A stretch of DNA of 13,521 bases from JANMCE01 sp031360915. Lineage in GTDB: Bacteria; Actinomycetota; Acidimicrobiia; Acidimicrobiales; Ilumatobacteraceae. Position 1 is the first letter of the stretch. Each line of letters starts with the position of its first letter. The position numbers and the translations under genes are program-made. Of this stretch, positions 8,075-13,521 are shown piece after piece. The notes beneath the pieces are model-generated. The model saw only the letters and a list, made by a program, of their open reading frames with translations, did no database searches and was not told where the DNA came from. Location of the stretch: positions 1 to 13,521 of the forward strand of contig JANMCE010000360.1 of NCBI GenBank assembly GCA_031360915.1. The letters run 5' to 3'.

Positions 8075-9463
8075 GTGCCTCTCCTGCATCACATGCCCTT
8101 ACGTCGTCGCGCCTCCGTACTGCTTGTCGGTTTTTCCATGCTTGCCGCGTCATGTGCGGCCAACGCTGCTCCTACGGCCTCCGCTGCTCCCCCTAGCTCG
8201 GTGGCCGCCGCCGTTTCAACCCCCGGAAAGACCACGACAGCGTCCGCCGGATCCACCGCGAACGCAGCCTCAGGGGCCCTGCCCGACGCCACGACCGCTG
8301 CACTAACCACGCAGGCGCCTGCGTCCACATTGCCTGCAATACCGGTCATTGCCGGTATGCCCGCGTTGATTGATCCGACGAATCTGTACAGCGAAGCGGC
8401 GGCCGGCAAGCTCTCGCCAAACGTGGCCGGAGCCAAGGAGTATGTGTACGTTCCGTCTACCGACGACGGCTCGATTACCGTCATTGATCAAGCGACCGGC
8501 ACCGTCGTCGATAGCTACAAAACCGGTGGCAAGCTGGTGCAACACGTGGTGGCCGGGTACGACATGAAGTCGCTCTACGCCAACGTGAGTGGCAACAACT
8601 TCCTGTTCGAAATCAATCCCATGACCGGCAAGCCAACGGGCGACACCATCCCCGTTCCTGCCCCGTACAACCTCTACTGGACGCCCGACGGCAGCCGCGC
8701 CATCGTGATGGCCGAGCGGGTGGACCGCATCGATTTCTACGATCGGACCACGTGGCAGAAGATCAAGTCGACCCCGATCCAGTCCTTCTGCAAGTCACAA
8801 ATGAAATCAATGAGTTTCGGAGGCGTCAACCACGCCGACTGGTCGCCCGACGGCAAGTACTTCCTCGCCACCTGCGAGTTTGCCGGCGACATGCTCAAAA
8901 TCGACACCACCACCATGGAAGTCGTTGACGCCATCCACCTGTCGAACACAGCCATGCCGCAAGATGTTCGGATCACGCCGGATGGTTCTAAGTTCTACGT
9001 CGCCGACATGCAGTCCGGCGGCATCTGGGTACTCGACGGCGGCAAGACCGTCGCCGACAAGATGAAGATCGTCAAGCAGATCCCCACCGCCAAGGGCACT
9101 CACGGCCTGTACCCCAGCCGTGATGGCAGCGTGTTCTACGTCGCCAACCGCGGCCATACGGCCAGCGAAACCGGCCGTCGTTCCAAGCCCGGTGAAGGCT
9201 CCGTCAGCGTGGTCGACTGGAGGACCGACACCGTCATCAAAACGTGGGAAGTCCCTAACGGCGGATCGCCCGACATGGGCGGTGTTTCAGCCGATGGCAA
9301 GACGCTGTGGTTATCGGGTCGCTACGACGCCGAGGTCTACGCCTTCGACACCACGACCGGCGCGTTGAAGTACCGAGTGAAGGTCCCCACCGGCCCCCAC
9401 GGCCTGTCGGTCTTCCCTCAACCCGGCCGCTACTCTCTCGGCCACACCGGCAACTACCGTTAG
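8075..9463 (+). CDS. YncE/YVTN-type beta-propeller lipoprotein
   Basis: Exported protein of 462 residues, probably a lipoprotein facing the cell exterior. A basic N-region (LRRR) and hydrophobic core lead to SMLAASC with C27 as the likely lipidated residue, although alanine instead of leucine at -3 makes the lipobox imperfect. An Ala/Thr/Ser/Pro-rich disordered linker spans about 28-95. The rest is a beta-propeller of YVTN-like blades, recognisable by repeated SPDGKYFLAT (257-266), TPDGSKFYVAD (301-311), SRDGSVFYVANRG (348-360) and SADGKTLWLSGRYD (405-418), each followed by a V/A-x-D-x-x-T strand. The C-terminus GPHGLSVFPQPGRYSLGHTGNYR-like ending is typical of the YncE family. Such propellers bind ligands or partner proteins; no catalytic residues are identifiable. 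The gene is divergent from the PLP operon and convergent with the deacetylase-like gene, overlapping its stop by 4 bp. Confidence 0.85.
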   Translation: MPLLHHMPLRRRASVLLVGFSMLAASCAANAAPTASAAPPSSVAAAVSTPGKTTTASAGSTANAASGALPDATTAALTTQAPASTLPAIPVIAGMPALIDPTNLYSEAAAGKLSPNVAGAKEYVYVPSTDDGSITVIDQATGTVVDSYKTGGKLVQHVVAGYDMKSLYANVSGNNFLFEINPMTGKPTGDTIPVPAPYNLYWTPDGSRAIVMAERVDRIDFYDRTTWQKIKSTPIQSFCKSQMKSMSFGGVNHADWSPDGKYFLATCEFAGDMLKIDTTTMEVVDAIHLSNTAMPQDVRITPDGSKFYVADMQSGGIWVLDGGKTVADKMKIVKQIPTAKGTHGLYPSRDGSVFYVANRGHTASETGRRSKPGEGSVSVVDWRTDTVIKTWEVPNGGSPDMGGVSADGKTLWLSGRYDAEVYAFDTTTGALKYRVKVPTGPHGLSVFPQPGRYSLGHTGNYR

Positions 9464-10350
9464 CCGATCAGCTGGGAGACCGTGACCGGTTTTAGGTTCT
9501 TGGACTTCATGTGATCGATGATGGCGGGCAGGGCGTCGATGGTGTTCTGATGATCGAAGTGGAGGCTCACAATCGAGCCACTCTGAACGGCGCCCATCAC
9601 GTTCTTCTTCACCGCAGCTGCACCCGGATCTTGGAAGTCCATCGAGTCGAGGTCATAGCCGACGCTCACGCCGTAGCCGACCTTGCCGGCCGCAGCCAGG
9701 ATGGCGGCGGTGGGTACTTCGATCTGGCTGGGACGGAACCAGCGGCCGTTCGATCCGGTGAGCTTCGTAAGGGCGTCAGCCGCTTTCGAAATCTCAGCGG
9801 TGAGATCTGCTGGTGACATCGTGCGCATGGCGCCATGGCTCCAGGTGTGGTTCGACAACTCGTGCCCGTCAGCCAGGATGCGCTTGGCCAACTGCGGATT
9901 CTCGGAGATCCAGTTGCCCACCGCGAACACCGTCACTGGCGTACCTGACCGCTTGAGCAGATCGAGCAATGCCGTGGCCATCGCCGGGTTACCGGCTGCG
10001 TGGAAGGTGAGGGCCGCAGTGCCCGAATCGCGGGCGCCATGGTTGATGAACGAGGCCGGGTCGCCTGGACCTGGGCCGGGGGTAACGACTGAGGGCTTGG
10101 CCGTCGTGGCGACGAACGTCGTCGCCGCGGGGGCAGGGGCGGTGACAGCGGGCAGCGCGGACGACCCCGGCGCGGCCACGGTGCTGACTAAAGCGTCGGT
10201 TGAAACCGAGCCCGCCGACGTCGCCTCGGTCGCGTCGGTCGAAAGAGCTGCACTCGAACTGGAGTCACTCGGGAGCTTGTTGGCGGCACAACCGGCCAGG
10301 CCAGCGGCAGCGGCCCAGCTCAGAAACGTTCGACGGGACAAAGAGGACAC
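9460..10350 (-). CDS. Tat-exported lipoprotein, CE4 deacetylase fold, altered active site
   Basis: Polysaccharide deacetylase (NodB/CE4) family protein of 296 residues. CE4 enzymes remove N- or O-acetyl groups from cell-wall or extracellular glycans. The N-terminus is a twin-arginine signal (LSRRTFLSW, 4-12) with lipobox LAGC (18-21), so it is probably folded before export and lipid-anchored. A Ser/Thr/Ala/Pro linker spans about 22-98. The NodB domain shows HTWSH (168-172), the two metal-ligand histidines; FRPS (205-208); and SLHFD (262-266) with H264 as the usual acid. The first motif, normally TFDDG, reads TFHAAG (115-120), so both aspartates are absent and H117 occupies the first position. 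Activity is therefore uncertain. The frame is open to 10704, but the GTG at 10350 places the Tat motif correctly. It is divergent from the SufR-like regulator. Confidence 0.85.
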   Translation of the reverse strand: MSSLSRRTFLSWAAAAGLAGCAANKLPSDSSSSAALSTDATEATSAGSVSTDALVSTVAAPGSSALPAVTAPAPAATTFVATTAKPSVVTPGPGPGDPASFINHGARDSGTAALTFHAAGNPAMATALLDLLKRSGTPVTVFAVGNWISENPQLAKRILADGHELSNHTWSHGAMRTMSPADLTAEISKAADALTKLTGSNGRWFRPSQIEVPTAAILAAAGKVGYGVSVGYDLDSMDFQDPGAAAVKKNVMGAVQSGSIVSLHFDHQNTIDALPAIIDHMKSKNLKPVTVSQLIG

Positions 10351-10400
10351 GCCGACAGTCAACCACGCCGACCCGAAAAATCCGCGCCGCCGTCTACCCG

Positions 10401-10428
10401 TCCGAATTGATGAAGCTCCATGTTCGGA
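10401..10428. promoter_or_regulatory. Inverted repeat in the regulator/deacetylase divergent promoter
   Basis: TCCGAA (10401-10406) and TTCGGA (10423-10428) form a perfect 6-bp inverted repeat with a 16-nt spacer. It ends 9 nt upstream of the probable -10 of the regulator gene, a usual place for an operator. Binding by the neighbouring winged-helix protein is inference. Confidence 0.35.
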
Positions 10429-10437
10429 AATTAAGGG

Positions 10438-10443
10438 TATCGT
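10438..10443 (+). promoter_or_regulatory. Probable -10 element of the regulator gene
   Basis: TATCGT, 7 nt before the ATG at 10451, a spacing that places the transcription start on or next to the ATG. No Shine-Dalgarno is present, consistent with a leaderless mRNA. Confidence 0.45.
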
Positions 10444-10450
10444 GTTCGGC

Positions 10451-11098
10451 ATGGCGGAGCCGACGGACACCAAGCACCGACTGCTCGAACGGTTGAAGCG
10501 GGCTACATCGGCCAGCGCGGCCGAATTGGCGGACGAATTCGGCTTCACCGACACGGCCATCCGCCAACACCTCGAGGCCCTCGAACGCGCCGGCCTAGTT
10601 GAGCGCGTGTCCACCGCCCCAAGTGGTCGCGGCCGCCCTCCCCTGGCCTGGCGGGTCACGCCGGCGTCGGCCGACGCCTTTCCCGATCGCCACGCCGATC
10701 TCACGATCGAGCTGATCGACGCCGTGCGAACCCAGCTGGGTGACGACGCGTTGCATGCCGTGTTGAATGCTCGATCCGCACGTCAGAAAATGAGCTATGC
10801 CAGTGAGCTGCGCAAAGGCTCGTTGCTCGAAAAGGTTCAGGATCTCGCTCGTCTCCGTACCGCCGAGGGTTACCTGGCCGAGGCCCACAGCACCGGCGAC
10901 GGCAGCGTTATTTTCGTGGAACACCATTGCCCCATCGCTGGCGCGGCGCGCACATGCGGCGGTCTATGCAGTTCGGAACTTGATGTGTTCCGCTCCGTGC
11001 TCGGGCCTAAGGTCACCGTGCAACGCCGACAACATCTCCTTGCGGGTGACCCCCGATGCGACTACACAATTACACCGATAGCAGGCACACCGCAGTAG
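10451..11098 (+). CDS. SufR/COG2345-like winged-helix regulator with Cys cluster
   Basis: Predicted cytoplasmic transcription factor of 215 residues. The N-terminal ArsR-type winged helix (about 8-70) has ASAAELADEFGFTDTAIRQH as the helix-turn-helix and a basic wing GRGRPPLAWRV (59-69). The C-terminal domain carries cysteines 160, 169, 173 and 203 in HHCPIAGAARTC-x3-C and DPRCDY, with H158/H159 adjacent. This is the pattern of COG2345 regulators, which include the Fe-S sensing repressor SufR, so Fe-S binding is plausible. No suf genes are nearby, so the SufR name is not applied. The frame is open far upstream, antisense to the deacetylase gene; the ATG at 10451 immediately follows a -10-like TATCGT, and a GTG at 10442 is the alternative. 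It may control the divergent deacetylase-like gene or itself. Confidence 0.85.
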   Translation: MAEPTDTKHRLLERLKRATSASAAELADEFGFTDTAIRQHLEALERAGLVERVSTAPSGRGRPPLAWRVTPASADAFPDRHADLTIELIDAVRTQLGDDALHAVLNARSARQKMSYASELRKGSLLEKVQDLARLRTAEGYLAEAHSTGDGSVIFVEHHCPIAGAARTCGGLCSSELDVFRSVLGPKVTVQRRQHLLAGDPRCDYTITPIAGTPQ

Positions 11099-11101
11099 GC
11101 C

Positions 11102-11159
11102 AGCTCACATCGAATTCCCAGGAAGATCGCAGTAGTTCCCCAGCTTCAGCTGGTGAGCT
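11102..11159 (+). promoter_or_regulatory. Nested stem-loop potential upstream of the WhiB-like gene
   Basis: AGCTCAC (11102-11108) pairs with GTGAGCT (11153-11159). Inside lies CCAGC-TTCA-GCTGG (11140-11153), which shares G11153 with the outer stem, so the two compete at that base. The structure covers most of the 90-nt gap between the regulator stop and the WhiB-like start and ends 17 nt before the Shine-Dalgarno. It could be a terminator of the regulator or a leader structure. Confidence 0.35.
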
Positions 11160-11176
11160 TTCCTAAGCCAAGCGGC

Positions 11177-11182
11177 AAGGAG
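11177..11182 (+). promoter_or_regulatory. Shine-Dalgarno of the WhiB-like gene
   Basis: AAGGAG, 6 nt before the ATG at 11189. It selects this start over the longer open frame beginning at 11153. Confidence 0.75.
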
Positions 11183-11188
11183 ACGACG

Positions 11189-11443
11189 ATGTCAGACGAA
11201 ACGGCAGCAGATGCCTGGATGGCGCGGGGCAACTGCACGAACACGCCTCCCACAGTGTTCTTTCCCCACGACGGCGTCGGTGTCGACCACGCCCGCAAGG
11301 TCTGTGTTGGCTGTCCGGTGCTCGACACCTGCCTCGAGTACGCACTCGTCAACCGCATTGATCATGGCGTCTGGGGCGGCACCAGCGAGCGCGAGCGCAA
11401 GCGCATTCTGTACCAGCGTCGCCACGCTTTACCTGTCGCTTAA
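11189..11443 (+). CDS. whiB: WhiB-family Fe-S transcriptional regulator
   Basis: Small cytoplasmic Wbl protein of 84 residues. Members hold a [4Fe-4S] cluster and act on transcription, many by binding the primary sigma factor; roles include sporulation, septation, redox response and drug resistance. The cluster ligands are C16, C39, C42 and C48, exactly the C-x22-C-x2-C-x5-C pattern. The GVWGG turn is at 60-64, followed by a basic C-terminal segment (ERERKRILYQRR, 68-79) that usually contacts DNA. FFP (24-26) precedes the second cysteine. The general look (CLEYAL, GTSERERKR) is nearer WhiB1/WhiB2-type proteins than WhiB7, which has an AT-hook, but the subtype is not assigned. The start is fixed by AAGGAG. 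It lies between the Cys-cluster regulator and the HerA-like ATPase, on the same strand. Confidence 0.95.
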   Translation: MSDETAADAWMARGNCTNTPPTVFFPHDGVGVDHARKVCVGCPVLDTCLEYALVNRIDHGVWGGTSERERKRILYQRRHALPVA

Positions 11444-11476
11444 TAGCCTGGCGCGCAACCCGGGGACCCTGGCACC

Positions 11477-11482
11477 TACTAT
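11477..11482 (+). promoter_or_regulatory. Probable -10 element of the HerA-like ATPase gene
   Basis: TACTAT, 9 nt before the ATG at 11492 (an overlapping CTATAC is possible). No Shine-Dalgarno is present, suggesting a leaderless mRNA and a promoter separate from the WhiB-like gene, whose stop is 48 nt before the ATG. Confidence 0.5.
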
Positions 11483-11491
11483 ACGGACACT

Positions 11492-13521
11492 ATGGCTGAC
11501 CTCAACATTGGTGAACTCATTGACGCGGCGTCACACAAGCGCAATGGCACTGCAGTAAAGATTCCAACCTCCGACCTCACCACACATGGGGTGATTGTTG
11601 GTATGACCGGCTCCGGCAAGACCGGTCTGGGTGTTGTCCTCATTGAAGAGGTGCTGTCGGCCGGGGTGCCGTGCATCCTCATCGACCCCAAGGGTGACCT
11701 CACCAACCTGGCGCTCACATTCCCCAATCTGGCTCCCGGTGATTTCCAACCGTGGGTGAACGAGGGAGACGCGCAGAAGGCTGGTCTGTCGGTTCCAGAT
11801 TTCGCCGCGCAGCAGGCCAAGACGTGGGAAGACGGCTTGGCGTCGTGGGGCGTTGGCAAGGACCGAATTCAGGCGCTGCGAGACAAGACCCGCTTCACCA
11901 TCTACACGCCGGGTTCCAACTCTGGCGTGCCGATCAACATCGTTGGTTCGTTGCAGGCCCCGGCTGATATGAACGACATGGAGATCGTCAACGACGAGAT
12001 CGAAGGCTTCGTCACCGGTCTGCTCGGCCTGGTCGGCATCGACGCCGATCCGCTCTCATCGCGTGAGCACATCTTGCTGTCGAACCTCATCTCCAATGCG
12101 TGGACGAACAACCGTCCCATCGACCTCGCCGCGCTCGTCGGTCAGGTCATGACCCCGCCAATCCGCAAGCTCGGGGTGTTCGATCTCGATCAGTTCTTCC
12201 CGCCGAATGACCGCACCGCGCTCGCCATGAAGCTCAATGGCCTGCTCGCGTCATCGGCGTTTGCGGCATGGGCCGAAGGTCAACCGCTCGACATCGACGC
12301 CATGCTCCGCTCCCCCGACGGCAAGCCCAGTTGCGCCATCGTCACTGTTGCGCACCTGTCCGATCAGGAGCGCCAGTTCGTCGTCTCCATGATCCTGTCG
12401 AAGCTGGTGACCTGGATGCGTCGCCAGTCGGGTACCACCGATCTGCGCGCCATGCTCTACATGGACGAAGTCGCCGGCTACCTGCCGCCGACGGCCATGC
12501 CGCCCACCAAGAAGCCCATCATGTTGTTGATGAAGCAGGCTCGTGCGTTCGGCGTCGGCGTGGTGCTGTCCACCCAGAACCCGGTGGACATCGACTACAA
12601 GGCCATCACCAACGCTGGCACGTGGATGGTCGGAAAGTTGCAAACGGAACAAGACAAGAACCGCCTGCTCGATGGCATGAGTTCGGCCGACGGTGGTGTC
12701 GACGTGTCCACCATCAGCGACACCATCTCGGCTCTCGGCAAGCGCGAGTTCGTATTGCGCCGAGTAGGTCACGCCACGCCCGACGTCTTCACCACACGAT
12801 GGGCCATGAGCTATCTGCGCGGGCCTTTGACCCGTGATCAGATCAAGGCCGTCGTAGGCGACGACCGTCCAGCCCCGCCGGTCGCAGCCGCGGCCTCGGG
12901 CTCATCCGCTGCCGCAGCTCCGGCTGCCGCGCCGATTGGTGACGATCAGACCCCGGTCATGCCCGAGGTCGCGGCCGGTATACCGGTGAGGTTCGTGTCG
13001 CCCAGCGCCGACTGGATCCAAACCTGGTCGGGCTACCCGAACGGCACCCAGTTCGAAGCTGCGGTCATGGCTCGGGCCAAGGTGCGCTACGACGATGAGA
13101 AGGCCGGCCTGGTTGAGGACACCGAGTGGGAGTGCGTTCTGTACCCGCTCACCCAGCAGCCCGATCCCAGTCAGGCCACCGCAGTCGACTACGACGACCG
13201 CGACCTCGTGACCGAAGCTCCCGCCGGCGCCACCTTCGCCATCCCGGAGGGCGCCATCAAGAGCAAGACCTACTGGGCCGACATCGAGCGCGGCCTCGTC
13301 GACAATCTGGTCCGCACCCAGAGCATGAACGTGTCTGTCAACAAGGCGCTCAAGCTCTACTCCCGTTCCGGTGAGAGCCCCGAAGACTTCGCCGCCCGCT
13401 GCCAGAAGGCCGCCTCCGACGCGTCCGATGCCGAAGCAGCAACCCTGCGCGGCAAGTACGAGGACAAGGCCAAGAAAATTCAGGACCAACTCGACCTTTC
13501 GCAGCAGCGTTTGGAAGCAGC
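11492..13521 (+). CDS. HerA/FtsK-like ATPase with coiled-coil C-terminus, 3' end beyond right edge
   Basis: P-loop ATPase of the HerA/FtsK superfamily, whose members form hexameric DNA-translocating motors; the actual substrate here is unknown. Of the 676 residues present, 1-455 form the motor: Walker A GMTGSGKT (37-44), ILIDPKGDLTNL (62-73), Walker B MLYMDEVAGY (321-330) and a sensor-like LSTQNP (359-364). An Ala/Pro-rich linker follows (about 459-483). Residues 490-640 form a second region I do not recognise, with DWIQTWSGYPNGTQ (507-520). From about 640 the sequence turns into an Ala/Lys/Glu/Gln-rich helix that looks like the start of a coiled coil and is cut by the window edge. The ATG at 11492 follows a TACTAT box. 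HerA commonly pairs with the NurA nuclease; nothing upstream resembles NurA, and downstream is not visible. Alternatives are a VirB4-like or FtsK-like motor of unknown role. Confidence 0.85.
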   Translation, partial: MADLNIGELIDAASHKRNGTAVKIPTSDLTTHGVIVGMTGSGKTGLGVVLIEEVLSAGVPCILIDPKGDLTNLALTFPNLAPGDFQPWVNEGDAQKAGLSVPDFAAQQAKTWEDGLASWGVGKDRIQALRDKTRFTIYTPGSNSGVPINIVGSLQAPADMNDMEIVNDEIEGFVTGLLGLVGIDADPLSSREHILLSNLISNAWTNNRPIDLAALVGQVMTPPIRKLGVFDLDQFFPPNDRTALAMKLNGLLASSAFAAWAEGQPLDIDAMLRSPDGKPSCAIVTVAHLSDQERQFVVSMILSKLVTWMRRQSGTTDLRAMLYMDEVAGYLPPTAMPPTKKPIMLLMKQARAFGVGVVLSTQNPVDIDYKAITNAGTWMVGKLQTEQDKNRLLDGMSSADGGVDVSTISDTISALGKREFVLRRVGHATPDVFTTRWAMSYLRGPLTRDQIKAVVGDDRPAPPVAAAASGSSAAAAPAAAPIGDDQTPVMPEVAAGIPVRFVSPSADWIQTWSGYPNGTQFEAAVMARAKVRYDDEKAGLVEDTEWECVLYPLTQQPDPSQATAVDYDDRDLVTEAPAGATFAIPEGAIKSKTYWADIERGLVDNLVRTQSMNVSVNKALKLYSRSGESPEDFAARCQKAASDASDAEAATLRGKYEDKAKKIQDQLDLSQQRLEA

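Noticed and set aside
10358..10363. TTGACT upstream of the deacetylase-like gene as a -35 box
   Set aside because: On the minus strand it lies only about 7 nt before the GTG start, too close for a -35; a promoter there would start inside the gene.
9683..11098. A single 471-residue plus-strand reading frame covering the regulator and the region before it
   Set aside because: The part before 10451 is antisense to the deacetylase-like gene, whose Tat signal and CE4 motifs are clear. The regulator's own start and -10 box are at 10438-10453.
12251..12772. 173-residue minus-strand frame inside the HerA-like gene
   Set aside because: His/Gly/Asp-rich low-similarity sequence antisense to the Walker B region of a clear ATPase; a shadow frame.

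Overview
The window is high-GC bacterial DNA, almost certainly from an actinobacterium. A complete WhiB-family protein (four-cysteine Fe-S signature plus GVWGG) is present, a family essentially confined to Actinobacteria and their phages. The comM-dprA-xerC gene order matches the arrangement known in mycobacteria and relatives. Several genes have a -10-like hexamer only 6-9 nt before the start codon and no Shine-Dalgarno, as expected of leaderless actinobacterial mRNAs. The overall flavour suggests an Acidimicrobiia/Ilumatobacter-like lineage, but that placement is inference.

Layout, left to right. (1) 1-3513, minus strand: an operon read comM -> dprA -> xerC, with an ATGA overlap and a 4-nt gap; xerC leaves the left edge a few residues before its end. 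It combines natural-transformation/recombination factors with a chromosome-dimer recombinase. (2) 3638-4069, plus: a small lipoprotein of unknown function, divergent from comM. (3) 4247-4846, minus: a single clpP, separated from the lipoprotein gene by two hairpins and flanked by a 15-bp direct repeat. (4) 4847-5186: 340 bp without a convincing gene. (5) 5187-7996, minus: two translationally coupled fold-type II PLP enzymes, one cysteine-synthase-like and one threonine-synthase-like with an N-terminal Cys ribbon. Their substrates are unknown. (6) 8075-9463, plus: an exported YncE/YVTN-type beta-propeller lipoprotein. It converges on, and overlaps by 4 bp, (7) 9460-10350, minus: a Tat-exported lipoprotein with a polysaccharide-deacetylase fold whose catalytic Asp-Asp motif is changed. 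(8) 10451-11098, plus: a SufR/COG2345-like winged-helix regulator with a C-terminal cysteine cluster, divergent from the deacetylase. (9) 11189-11443, plus: a WhiB-like protein. (10) 11492 to the right edge, plus: a large HerA/FtsK-type ATPase with an Ala-rich linker, an unassigned C-terminal region and the start of a coiled coil.

Most genes are chromosomal housekeeping or lineage-typical. There is no transposase, phage gene, CRISPR array, rRNA or tRNA. The less ordinary parts are the coupled PLP pair, the altered deacetylase beside the propeller lipoprotein, and the HerA-like ATPase with its coiled-coil tail.
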